Positions 7,261-15,478 of a stretch of DNA of 64,000 nt are shown in pieces. Numbering within the stretch: position 1 is the first letter of the stretch; every line of letters starts with the position of its first letter. Position numbers and translations under genes: made by a program. The stretch covers positions 1,178,001-1,242,000 of the forward strand of contig CAWEDV010000001.1 in assembly GCA_963807975.1 (NCBI GenBank), written 5' to 3'. This DNA comes from JAACFF01 sp963807975. Its GTDB lineage: Bacteria; Chloroflexota; Anaerolineae; Promineifilales; Promineifilaceae. Below the pieces are notes generated by a model. The model searched no databases. It was not told the DNA's origin and saw nothing but the letters and a program-made list of their open reading frames with translations.

Positions 7261-8514
7261 ATGGAATTTTCACGGTTTGGCGAGAAGTTCACCGCGGCGA
7301 CGGGGATTGTGCAGTTGATGGATGACCTGGGGAATGCCGTGGCGGGTGATGGGGATGTAATTATGCTCGGCGGGGGAAATCCGAGCCATATTCCCGAGGT
7401 ACAGCAGATTTTTCGGGAGCGAATGGAGGCGATTCTGGCCAATGGGAATGAGTTTGAGCGCTTGATTGGCAATTACGGACCACCACAAGGTCCGCCGGCT
7501 TTTGTTGACGCGGTGGCATCGCTGCTGCGCGAGACCTATGGATGGGATGTTTCCGCAAAAAATGTGGCCTTGACCAATGGCAGTCAGACAGCTTTCTTCT
7601 ATTTGTTCAATATGTTGGCGGGTGAATATGCCGATGGAACCAAGAAAAGAATCCTCCTGCCCCTAGCGCCGGAGTATATTGGGTATGCAGATGCGGGAAT
7701 TGACGAGGATATTTTCGTCACCAACAAACCGCAGTTTGAGTTTCTGGATGAGCATACGTTCAAGTACCGGGTCGATTTCGAGTCTATGCCAATTGATGAG
7801 ACTATCAGTGCGATTTGCGTTTCCCGCCCCACCAATCCAACGGGAAATGTACTGACGAATAATGAAATAGAGAAGCTGCGCCATATAGCAGCCCTGAATG
7901 ATATTCCGCTCATAATAGACAATGCCTATGGCGCACCATTTCCGAGCATCATCTTTGATGAGGTGACACCGGTATGGGATGAGAATATTGTGCTTTGCCT
8001 GAGCCTGTCCAAGTTGGGGCTGCCAGGTATTCGTACGGGGATCATTATTGCGCGGGAGGAGATCGCTTCGGCGATTAACAGTATGAATGCCGTGGTCAGC
8101 CTGGCACCGACGAGTATCGGCGCGGGAATGGCATTGGAGATGATGCGCAGTGGGGAAATCATAAAGATTGGAGAAGAGCTGATACGGCCGTATTACAAGA
8201 ATCGCGCGGAAGAGGCGGTCGATTGGGTATGGGAAGCATTGGCGGGCACGCCTTTTTATATCCATAAGCCCGAAGGGGCATTCTTCTTCTGGCTGTGGTT
8301 TAAGGATCTGCCGATTACGAGTTCCGAGCTGTATGAACGGCTGAAGCACCGCGGGGTGCTCATTGTTCCCGGACACTATTTCTATCCGGGTATGGAAGCG
8401 GGCTGGCAGCACCAGACTGAGTGTATTCGCATGAACTACACGGCGGAAGAAAGCAAAGTAAAAGAGGGGATCCGCATTATTGGTGAAGAGGTGAAGCGGG
8501 CTTATCGGGAGTAG
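7261..8514 (+). CDS. avtA: Valine--pyruvate aminotransferase (AvtA-like, class I/II PLP enzyme)
   Basis: Matches E. coli AvtA in layout: MEFSRFGEKFTAATGIVQLMDDL at the N-terminus, MLGGGNPSHIPE, NYGPPQG and LTNGSQTAFFYLFN. The PLP lysine lies in LSLSKLGLPGIRTG. AvtA interconverts valine/2-oxoisovalerate with pyruvate/alanine. A TTG 15 bases upstream is in frame, but the ATG with GAGGATAAG before it fits the family start. Its product alanine links it to the convergent alanine dehydrogenase gene next door, though the two are transcribed separately. It ends in a heptad repeat and a strong terminator. Confidence 0.92.
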   Translation: MEFSRFGEKFTAATGIVQLMDDLGNAVAGDGDVIMLGGGNPSHIPEVQQIFRERMEAILANGNEFERLIGNYGPPQGPPAFVDAVASLLRETYGWDVSAKNVALTNGSQTAFFYLFNMLAGEYADGTKKRILLPLAPEYIGYADAGIDEDIFVTNKPQFEFLDEHTFKYRVDFESMPIDETISAICVSRPTNPTGNVLTNNEIEKLRHIAALNDIPLIIDNAYGAPFPSIIFDEVTPVWDENIVLCLSLSKLGLPGIRTGIIIAREEIASAINSMNAVVSLAPTSIGAGMALEMMRSGEIIKIGEELIRPYYKNRAEEAVDWVWEALAGTPFYIHKPEGAFFFWLWFKDLPITSSELYERLKHRGVLIVPGHYFYPGMEAGWQHQTECIRMNYTAEESKVKEGIRIIGEEVKRAYRE

Positions 8515-8516
8515 GT

Positions 8517-8565
8517 AGTGGCGAGTGAGGAGTAAGCTGTAAGAAGTGAGCGCTGAAGAGTGCGC
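8517..8565 (+). repeat. Heptameric tandem repeat after avtA
   Basis: Seven 7-base units in phase starting just after the avtA stop: AGTGGCG, AGTGAGG, AGTAAGC, TGTAAGA, AGTGAGC, GCTGAAG, AGTGCGC. Unit AGTAAGC is identical to one in the repeat at 28602. The last unit merges into the terminator stem. Confidence 0.7.
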
Positions 8566-8593
8566 ATCAGGAAGGATGCGCACTCTTTTTTTT
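8557..8593 (+). terminator. Intrinsic terminator of the ornithine aminotransferase-avtA unit
   Basis: AGAGTGCGCATC and GATGCGCACTCT form a perfect 12-bp stem with a 6-base loop, followed by a run of T. It lies between the convergent ends of avtA and ald. Confidence 0.95.
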
Positions 8594-8594
8594 G

Positions 8595-9698
8595 TTAGGG
8601 TTGGTATGGGGTGAAGGTCATGTCAAAGGCTTCGGCAACGGCTTCATAGGTAAGTTTACCCTGGTAGGTATTCAAACCTTTTTCCAGGCCGAGATCGGCA
8701 GCCATAGCGGCTTCGGCCCCTTTGTTGGCCAGAGTGATCATATAGGGCAAGGTGGCGTTGCTGAGGGCGAAGGTGCTGGTGCGTGGCACCGCGCCGGGCA
8801 TGTTGGCCACGCCGTAGTGAACGACGCCATCGACAATGTAAGTTGGGTTGGAATGGGTGGTGGCCCGGATCGTTTCTACGCAGCCGCCCTGATCGACGGC
8901 GACGTCGACGACGACACTGCCATCGCGCATGGTCTTAATCATTTCACGGTTGACTAAGTTAGGAGCGCGGGCGCCGGTGATGAGCACACCCCCAACAAGA
9001 AGATCAGCGGCGAGCAGTACCTCGGCAATATTGTAGGAGTTGGAAGCTAGGGTCGTTAGACGGCCGTGCAGGACCTGGTCCAGATAGCGCAGGCGTTCGA
9101 GATTGGTATCGAGAATGGTGACGTTGGCATCCATGCCCAGGGCGATAACAGCGGCATTGGTGCCTACGACGCCACCACCGATGATGACGACGTTGGCGCC
9201 CGGTACGCCGGGTACACCTCCAAGAAGCATGCCGCGACCAAAGTGGGGGCGTTCGAGATAGTGGGCGCCAACCTGGACGGCCATCCGTCCGGCGACCTCG
9301 CTCATTGGGGTGAGCAGGGGTAAGCTGCCATCGCGAGCTTCGACAGTTTCATAGGCAATGCCGGTCACGCCAGACTCGACCATACGGTTAGTGAGGGCTT
9401 CTTCGGCAGCCAGGTGTAGGTAGGTGAATAGCAATAGGTCGGAGCGTAGGAAATCATATTCGGGCGCTACCGGTTCCTTGACCTTGACAACCATCTCCGC
9501 ACTCCAGGCATCTTCGGCAGACGGGACGATTCTGGCGCCGACGTCCTGATACTGCTCATCGGCAAAGCGGCTGCCTTCCCCTGCCCCGGCTTGGACGAGC
9601 ACTTTATGGCCATTCTCAACGATCTGTTTGACGCCTGCCGGCGTCATTGCCACACGATATTCGTTATCCTTAATTTCTTTTGGTACACCGATTATCAT
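8595..9698 (-). CDS. ald: Alanine dehydrogenase
   Basis: NAD-dependent reversible deamination of L-alanine to pyruvate and ammonium. The 367-residue protein starts MIIGVPKEIKDNEYRVAMTP, the family N-terminus with the pyruvate-binding arginine, after a clear AAGGAG site. The Rossmann loop is VVIIGGGVVGTNAA near residue 170, followed by MDANVTILD. The C-terminal segment VDVAVDQGGC is also diagnostic. It is a single-gene unit convergent with avtA, which also handles alanine. Upstream lies a perfect 16-bp inverted repeat and then an epimerase pseudogene. Confidence 0.96.
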   Translation of the reverse strand: MIIGVPKEIKDNEYRVAMTPAGVKQIVENGHKVLVQAGAGEGSRFADEQYQDVGARIVPSAEDAWSAEMVVKVKEPVAPEYDFLRSDLLLFTYLHLAAEEALTNRMVESGVTGIAYETVEARDGSLPLLTPMSEVAGRMAVQVGAHYLERPHFGRGMLLGGVPGVPGANVVIIGGGVVGTNAAVIALGMDANVTILDTNLERLRYLDQVLHGRLTTLASNSYNIAEVLLAADLLVGGVLITGARAPNLVNREMIKTMRDGSVVVDVAVDQGGCVETIRATTHSNPTYIVDGVVHYGVANMPGAVPRTSTFALSNATLPYMITLANKGAEAAMAADLGLEKGLNTYQGKLTYEAVAEAFDMTFTPYQP

Positions 9699-9783
9699 CC
9701 GAGATTCTCCTTATTCATGAGATAAAAGTGGGTTCAATATTGTATCTAAAACATGCAGTCTTGTCGCTGTTAACATACAAGCC

Positions 9784-9816
9784 AGATTAGTTCAATCTTA
9801 AAGATTGAACTAATCT
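9784..9816. repeat. Perfect 16-bp inverted repeat
   Basis: AGATTAGTTCAATCTT, one central A, then its exact reverse complement. It covers the end of the epimerase pseudogene. Neither side has a real T-run, so it is only terminator-like. Confidence 0.8.
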
Positions 9817-10550
9817 TTGAGCAAAGCTAATTCGCGATTAGATTTCAGTTCGTTTCGCCACTCATACTTCCCAGGGCGTAAACTTGACCAATCAAGCGTA
9901 TCACGAAGCGTATAGGATAAGGGGCGAAAAGCGAATCCATTATCCAACGTTTTCTGGATATTCACCTGATCTATCCCTACGGCTTCCTGAGGTATCCATA
10001 GGAGTATTCCCGTATAGGGACCCACCTCGTTTTCCAGCAGCTAACTTTCGCCAACCCAGGTCAAGGAAGCGTTGCTGCCGGATTCTTTGCGGCATGTTTG
10101 CACAATCCGGTTCATGGAAAGCGTTTTGGAGGGACTGGTTACATTGAATGGCCTAGTTAATGGGCTTCGGTGGTGGATAAGGTCCATCGAGCAAGGTCGC
10201 GAACGTCGATAAACTGTATGGGTTCATCGGGATCGCCGGGGCCAGGGGCTCGGCATAAAAACTAATGGTCGAGATGAAGGTGTAATGATCGACAGAGGGG
10301 GCTAACAACCCAGTTGAGTTACGGATCAGGCGTGGGTGATAACCACATATATCAATGATGACATCCCATTTACGGCCGTGCAAATAGTTCAAATCACCAT
10401 CCAGTTTTTACGAATGTTCTCCAGATCGAGATGAAAATCTAGATTGCTCTGTCCCCAGTTGAAAAAGGTCATTGCATGACCAGCTTCGCGGGCGGCGTCG
10501 ACAAGGGCGCGACCCCAAAAAAACGTGTTCCGCCGAGATTTAAAGGCTCT
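9810..10550 (-). pseudogene. Decayed NAD-dependent epimerase/dehydratase (extended SDR)
   Basis: Pieces of one gene can be read in order across different frames. The Rossmann start (LNLGGTRFFG) comes first, then after a shift DAAREAGHAMTFFNWGQSN. Another shift gives DGDLNYLHGRKWDVIIDICGYHPR and HYTFISTISFYAE. Next comes PGDPDEPIQFIDVRDLARW, and finally ENEVGPYTGILLWIPQEA through RDTLDWSSLRPG. Several frameshifts, in-frame stops and an internal loss of roughly 100 codons are needed, so it cannot make a working enzyme. The initiating Met is not recognisable. The intact relatives are epimerase-like proteins of about 330 residues whose substrate is usually unassigned. Confidence 0.85.
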
Positions 10551-10708
10551 ATAGGTGGCCTCAAATACCCCAATCCTCTGTGTATGACAATATTGCAGAA
10601 ACGTGTAAAATGAAAACTTAGTTGGTTGTCAATATAGTTTTGTGATTGTAGCAATAACCGTAGTAAACTGAAATATGCCCCTGGCAATTATCTATTGAGG
10701 TATCCAAG

Positions 10709-10987
10709 ATGAATGTGAACTTCTACGCGACATTGCGTCGTATCGCAGGTCAGAAAACAATCGAATTTAATCTCGATGGCGGGACAACTGCCAAGCAGCT
10801 TCTAGAGTTGATTCTAATACGTTTCCCTGACATGCGCGAGGAGCTGGTCGATAATGATGGCAATCTATTTGGACATGTTCATCTGTTCGTCAACGGCCGT
10901 GATTCACGGTTCTTAGAAAACGAAATGGATTACCAGATAAAGCCGGATGATAGGATCGACATTTTCCCGGCTGTTGGTGGGGGTTAA
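10709..10987 (+). CDS. MoaD/ThiS-family ubiquitin-like sulfur carrier
   Basis: A 92-residue beta-grasp protein (MNVNFYATLRRIAG at the start, IDIFPAVGGG at the end). The terminal Gly-Gly is the residue pair that is adenylated and thiocarboxylated in MoaD proteins, where it donates sulfur to molybdopterin. A second, related gene follows after 3 bases and an aldehyde:ferredoxin oxidoreductase gene lies convergent, so a role in its tungsto-pterin cofactor is likely but inferred. A weak promoter (TTGTGA, 18 bases, TAAACT at 10664) lies upstream. Confidence 0.85.
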   Translation: MNVNFYATLRRIAGQKTIEFNLDGGTTAKQLLELILIRFPDMREELVDNDGNLFGHVHLFVNGRDSRFLENEMDYQIKPDDRIDIFPAVGGG

Positions 10988-10990
10988 ATC

Positions 10991-11275
10991 GTGTTACAGC
11001 TCAAAATCAACTTCTACGCCTCACTAAGAAAGATATCTGGGACAAAGACGGTAGAGTTTTCGTTCGAAGATGGAGTAACTGTGCAGCAAATCTTGCAGAC
11101 TGTTATCAGCCGCTATCCAGATATGCATGGTCAGCTCTTTGAAGAGGATGGTGAACTTTCCCGGCGTGCTCACATCTATATCAGCGGACGTAGCGCTCCA
11201 TTGCTAGAAAAAGGAGTAGACACAAGCATTCTACCTAGCGACACGGTGGATATTTTCCCCATCGGGCATTTCTAA
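10991..11275 (+). CDS. MoaD-like protein lacking the terminal Gly-Gly
   Basis: A 94-residue paralogue of the preceding gene, aligned end to end with it (INFYASLRKISGTKTVEF, then YPDM, then VDIFPIGHF). It starts with GTG 3 bases after the upstream stop, with GGGGG as ribosome binding site. It ends in Gly-His-Phe instead of Gly-Gly, so it should not work as a conventional thiocarboxylate carrier unless it is processed. It may be a structural partner, a regulatory form, or a degraded duplicate; nothing in the sequence decides between these. The frame is intact. Confidence 0.75.
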   Translation: MLQLKINFYASLRKISGTKTVEFSFEDGVTVQQILQTVISRYPDMHGQLFEEDGELSRRAHIYISGRSAPLLEKGVDTSILPSDTVDIFPIGHF

Positions 11276-11313
11276 TTTTTTCTTTTGCTGCTAGTTCTGA
11301 TTGCAATAACAAA

Positions 11314-11337
11314 GGTGGGTAGTTCTTACTACCCACC
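11314..11337. terminator. Perfect 10-bp hairpin between convergent moaD-like and aor genes
   Basis: GGTGGGTAGT-TCTT-ACTACCCACC. It sits between convergent gene ends and could terminate on both strands, although only short T-runs follow. Confidence 0.7.
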
Positions 11338-11396
11338 ATCTCCTTAAAATGCTTTATCCAACAGAACAAGCTAGTTCATAACAGTACGCCTAAGAA

Positions 11397-13226
11397 TTAC
11401 GCGATAATCTCAAGCTCGCGTAATTTACTCTCCGGCACGACACCATTCACCCAGCCCCGCGACGCATAATACTCTTCCAGCATTTCAGGTAGCTCGACAA
11501 CTTGCCCGGTGGAGCCTGGCCCCGTGGCAGGTTCTTTCAAGAAGCGCTCTGGCAAGTAGTCTGAACCTTCACCAAATCCAGCGAGATTGTTGTAATAGCG
11601 TTCCAAGTTATAAACACGCTCGCCAATTTTCAACAGCTCATTGGCATCCACTTGAACGCCGGTAAATGAAGTATATTGGGCGGCAAATGTATCTAGCGTT
11701 TCGGCAAATGTTGAGAACTTGCAGAGGTCCATACAATCGGTGAATGTATGTACATTTTGGAATAGAGCAGTCAAATCTCCCTTGCCCTTCCATTCAAGGG
11801 GATCTGATAAGTCGGTGCCCCCTAATGTATTGGCAATCACCTCTATCGCCGGCGTATATCCGCGTAAATGGCAGGCACCGCGATTGCTGGTTGCGTAGCC
11901 AAGGGCCATACCCTTGATGCCGCGTGGATCATAAGCCGGGATCGCCATACCTTTTACGGCCATGGCGAGTTCGGGATGTCCGAAATGTTCGGCCGTACGG
12001 GTAGTACCCTCAGCCAGCACGTTGCCCACGCCCTCACGATAAGCAGTTTTTCGCACATTGTCGACCATGGTCAAATAGTCGCCCCACTTCAAAGTCCCAT
12101 CACCATTGGTGTAACCTTCCTCGGAAGCTTCCATATAAGCTGAGAGCGCATTGCCCATCTCAATCGTGTCCATCCCATAATCGTTACACTGGTCGATCAT
12201 TTTGGCCACGCTGCCAATATCGTCATTGTCACAATTGGCACCCAAAGCCCAGGCGGATTCGTATTCGACACTTTCCATTCGCAAGCCTTTATAGGGCCCT
12301 ACAGCGACTTCAACTTCCTTCTTGCATGCTACTGGGCAGGCGTGACAAGTCGGATCGTTCACTAATATGGTTTCTTCAACTGTTTCACCACTCAGTTTTT
12401 CGTGCTCCGGGAAAAAGGTGGTTTGTGCATTCTTGGTCGGCATTGCTCCGATTACGTTGACCATATTCATCAGGACGTTGGTTCCATAAAGAGACAAGCC
12501 ACCTTTACGCGGAGATGTAATATAACGTTCATCAGAGATCTCAGCTAAAGCTTGTTTTCGGGCAGCCTTAAATGCTTCCAAATCTTTGGGAGGTGGCATC
12601 GCTTTCTTGGCCTTAACGACAATGGCCTTGAGGTTTTTGCTGCCGGCAACACAACCAACTCCGCCGCGACCGGCAGCGCGATCATCTTCATTAATCATTG
12701 ACGCAAAACGCACGAGATTTTCCCCCGCCTGGCCAATGCTGATTACGGTCAAATTCTTTTCACCGTACTTTTCCTTAAAAAACTTAACTGTATCGTGAAC
12801 GCCTAGTCCCCAAACCTCTGAAGCATCACGTAGTTCAATGGTGCCATCTTCTACATAGGCGTACACGGGACCTTTCGCCTTACCCTTAAAGATGAGCCCA
12901 TCAAAACCAGCCCACCGAATACGTGCAGCAGACCACCCACCTTGATGGCTGTCAACCACCGTGCCCGTGAGCGGCGACTTTGTGACGAAAGCCATACGAC
13001 CACTCATATTGACGGCTGTTCCTGTCAAGGGACCATTCATCAGGCATAGAATATTGTCCGGCGAAAGCGGATCAACCTCTGGTCCATTTTCCAGAACATA
13101 ACGAACGCCAAGGCCGCGAGCTCCCATGTATAATCGTGCCCACTTTTCGTTAATCCCTTGATAATCTACCGCTCCGCTGGTCAGGTCAATATGAGCTACT
13201 CTATCAGCAAATCCACCAATTTCCAT
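11397..13226 (-). CDS. aor: Tungsten-type aldehyde:ferredoxin oxidoreductase
   Basis: Oxidises aldehydes to acids with ferredoxin, using a bis-pterin tungsten cofactor and a [4Fe-4S] cluster. The protein is about 609 residues, the usual family length. N-terminal pterin-binding segments include YMGARGLGVRYV and SPLTGTVVDSHQGGW. The cluster cysteines are in CHACPVACKKEV, near residue 300, with the distal cysteine near DCMDLCKF. The region around DPRGIKGMALGYATSNRGACH is the second pterin-binding stretch. The ATG at 13226 has GGAGAG five bases before it; a TTG 12 bases upstream is less likely. The convergent MoaD-like genes probably serve its cofactor. The physiological aldehyde is unknown. Confidence 0.94.
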   Translation of the reverse strand: MEIGGFADRVAHIDLTSGAVDYQGINEKWARLYMGARGLGVRYVLENGPEVDPLSPDNILCLMNGPLTGTAVNMSGRMAFVTKSPLTGTVVDSHQGGWSAARIRWAGFDGLIFKGKAKGPVYAYVEDGTIELRDASEVWGLGVHDTVKFFKEKYGEKNLTVISIGQAGENLVRFASMINEDDRAAGRGGVGCVAGSKNLKAIVVKAKKAMPPPKDLEAFKAARKQALAEISDERYITSPRKGGLSLYGTNVLMNMVNVIGAMPTKNAQTTFFPEHEKLSGETVEETILVNDPTCHACPVACKKEVEVAVGPYKGLRMESVEYESAWALGANCDNDDIGSVAKMIDQCNDYGMDTIEMGNALSAYMEASEEGYTNGDGTLKWGDYLTMVDNVRKTAYREGVGNVLAEGTTRTAEHFGHPELAMAVKGMAIPAYDPRGIKGMALGYATSNRGACHLRGYTPAIEVIANTLGGTDLSDPLEWKGKGDLTALFQNVHTFTDCMDLCKFSTFAETLDTFAAQYTSFTGVQVDANELLKIGERVYNLERYYNNLAGFGEGSDYLPERFLKEPATGPGSTGQVVELPEMLEEYYASRGWVNGVVPESKLRELEIIA

Positions 13227-13465
13227 GATACTCTCCAATGATTAAGACGGACGAAGTGGCAACGTTCCATACCAGGACACGGTATTTACTGCACTTGGTC
13301 AATCTAAGTCCGCGATCTTCCGACCACAGACAGACAACAAATATTACTCTTCCGAAGTTATTTTGGTGTTAGCGATTGAGGATCTTTCCGAAAAACCACC
13401 TCCTTTTATGGAGATTTATGTGCGGTGCGCATGAAATTTCAGCTAGACTATGAGGTATTCTTTCC

Positions 13466-13494
13466 AGTATACTCAAAGAGTTCGAGTTTCGCAA
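13466..13494 (-). promoter_or_regulatory. Sigma70-type promoter for aor
   Basis: TTGCGA (13494-13489), 17 bases, TATACT (13471-13466) on the minus strand. The leader to the aor start is about 235 bases and contains CTCC-ATAAAA-GGAG followed by GTGGTTTTT, a weak attenuator-like hairpin. The rest of the 580-base aor-pepA gap shows nothing else clear besides the inverted repeat near pepA. Confidence 0.5.
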
Positions 13495-13769
13495 TCTGAG
13501 GACAAACTGTTGGGAAGTGCTTGCTCTTGGGCTAAATTTTTAACAGCAGTAACAATCGATGTGATTCAATAAAAGACTGATATTAATTCCTGTAGTATTA
13601 TTGATATTCGGTTGAGAGTCACTATTCTAGGTCATGAAATGGTTTGCAATCTGCAAGAACAAACCAATATATTGACCTTGAGTTACAGTTCTAGTTTTGT
13701 AAGTCTTTCCAACTCGTTTGAAGCGCGGTAATTGGCTAGATGATTTACACTTGTAGGGAAAAATCACGT

Positions 13770-13790
13770 GAACGATCGGCCAAATCGTTC
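13770..13790. repeat. Inverted repeat upstream of pepA
   Basis: GAACGAT-7 bases-ATCGTTC, ending 17 bases before the pepA start. It could be an operator or a leader hairpin. Confidence 0.45.
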
Positions 13791-13807
13791 CACATATAGG
13801 AGAAATG

Positions 13808-15301
13808 ATGGAAATACAGGTTGAGAAAGGAAATATTCAGACTTCTACGGCAGATACAATTATTGTCAATTTATTTGAAGATGTCACTATCCCTGGTGGG
13901 GCGACGCGTACAGTGGACCAAGCAGTTGACGGGTCCATTAGTGATTTGATCGCCGGGGGCGACTTCAAGGGCAAGGCGGGTGATGTTGCTGTTTTGTACC
14001 CACAGGGAGTTATCGGGGCACGCCGTGTGCTGATCGTTGGTCTGGGAAAGCGGGATAAGTTTGACCAGGAAGGGATAAGACAAGCGGCGGCGGCAGCGAT
14101 CATACGGGCCAGAGCGCTAAATGCCAAGCAGGTGGCGACAATAGTGCATGGGGCAGGTATTGGTGGGTTGGCGGTCGAAGAAGCAGCACAAGCAACAGCC
14201 GAGGGATCGCTCTTGGCACTTTACCGCTACGCGGCGCAAAAACAGGAAGCGGAAGAGCAGCCCGAGATTGAGCAGATCACGATCGTCGAGTTGGACGAAA
14301 GTAAAGTTGCGGAGATCGAGCAGGGCGTGCACGCAGCGAAGGCGATTGCTGCAGGGGTTTCCCTGGCGCGGGATCTGGTGAATATGCCGCCCAATGTAGC
14401 GACACCAACTAAGATGGCCGCAGAGGCGAAAGCTTTTGCCAAGGAATTGGATTTAGAGATAACTGTCGGCGGGCGATCATGGGCGCGGCGGCGCAATATG
14501 GGCGCATTCCTGGCGGTGGCCAAAGGCGCGGGCGAGAAGCCAAAGTTTATCGTGCTGGAGCATAACCGGGACAAGGAAGATTTGGATACGGTGGTGCTGG
14601 TGGGTAAAGGGATCACGTTCGATACGGGCGGTATTTCGATCAAAGCCAGCGCCAATATGGGCTTGATGAAATCAGATATGGGCGGGGCAGCGGCCGTCTT
14701 GGGGGCGATGAAGGCGATCGCCATGTTGGACCTACCTCTGCATGTGGTGGGCATTACACCCTGTACGGAAAATATGCCCGATGCTTTCGCTTACCGTCCA
14801 GCCGACGTAATCAAAGCAAGAAATGGGAAAACGATTGAAATCATTAGCACAGATGCTGAGGGGCGTATGATTCTGGCCGACGCCCTGGTTTACGCGCAGA
14901 AGTATGAACCAAAAGCCGTCATCGATCTGGCAACGCTGACGGGTTCATGCGTTGTGGCCTTAGGCGCAGGTGTTTCGGCGGGATTGTTCAGCACCGACGA
15001 CGATCTGCGCGATCAGTTGGTTGCTGCAGGAAAAGAAACGAAGGAACGCGTATGGCCTTTGCCATTATTTGAGGACTATCGGCGATCGATTGACTCCGAT
15101 GTTGCCGATATGAAAAACAGCGGCGGGCGCATGGGCGGCGTGGGGACAAGTGCAATGTTCCTGAAAGAGTTTACGAACTTCACGTGGGCGCATTTGGATA
15201 TCGCGGGAATGGCCCTTAGTGAAAAAGCGCGTGGATATGTGCCCCGTGGCGGGACCGGATTCGGGGTCAGACTGCTGGTTCAGTTATTACGAGGAATTTG
15301 A
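13808..15301 (+). CDS. pepA: Leucyl aminopeptidase (M17 cytosol aminopeptidase)
   Basis: Removes N-terminal residues from peptides in the cytoplasm with a two-metal centre in a hexamer. The C-terminal catalytic domain carries the metal and active-site signatures LVGKGITFDTGG (lysine and aspartate), MKSDMGGAAAV and STDAEGRMILADAL (aspartate, glutamate and arginine). The family usually has NTDAEGRL, so N-to-S is a mild variation. The N-terminal half is the usual variable regulatory domain, and LARDLVNMPPN marks the domain junction. The second of two tandem ATG codons is preferred because AGGAG lies at better spacing before it. It is a single-gene unit. PepA homologues in enterobacteria also bind DNA; no evidence on that here. 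Confidence 0.95.
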   Translation: MEIQVEKGNIQTSTADTIIVNLFEDVTIPGGATRTVDQAVDGSISDLIAGGDFKGKAGDVAVLYPQGVIGARRVLIVGLGKRDKFDQEGIRQAAAAAIIRARALNAKQVATIVHGAGIGGLAVEEAAQATAEGSLLALYRYAAQKQEAEEQPEIEQITIVELDESKVAEIEQGVHAAKAIAAGVSLARDLVNMPPNVATPTKMAAEAKAFAKELDLEITVGGRSWARRRNMGAFLAVAKGAGEKPKFIVLEHNRDKEDLDTVVLVGKGITFDTGGISIKASANMGLMKSDMGGAAAVLGAMKAIAMLDLPLHVVGITPCTENMPDAFAYRPADVIKARNGKTIEIISTDAEGRMILADALVYAQKYEPKAVIDLATLTGSCVVALGAGVSAGLFSTDDDLRDQLVAAGKETKERVWPLPLFEDYRRSIDSDVADMKNSGGRMGGVGTSAMFLKEFTNFTWAHLDIAGMALSEKARGYVPRGGTGFGVRLLVQLLRGI

Positions 15302-15366
15302 GGTATAAGATGGAGCAACCCTTTCCATGGAAGTGCATTTTACGAGTGCACGTCCAGACCGGGGCG

Positions 15367-15375
15367 TGTTATAAT
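15367..15375 (+). promoter_or_regulatory. Extended -10 promoter before the YbdK-like gene
   Basis: TGTTATAAT at 15367-15375, about 100 bases before the start codon. Immediately upstream GTGCA-9 bases-TGCAC forms an inverted repeat in the -35 region, a possible operator. Confidence 0.45.
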
Positions 15376-15478
15376 GTTTGCGGCCGGCAGGTTATCATAT
15401 TAAAGCAGGAGAATCAACTAGCGTTGAAAGCGTAATCAATAAGTTAGAAGCTTGTCCACCAAGAAGAGGAGAAAGAGC

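Noticed and set aside
13758..13776. parS-like sequence (TCACGTGAA) upstream of pepA
   Set aside because: Only the central 9 bases agree with the 16-base parS consensus; the flanks differ, and the site lies 5 kb from parB.
14460..14510. Possible compensating frameshift in pepA (VGGRSWARRRNMG)
   Set aside because: Other frames do not give a better match, and the sequence returns to the family motif MGAFLAVA in the same frame, so it is treated as ordinary variation.
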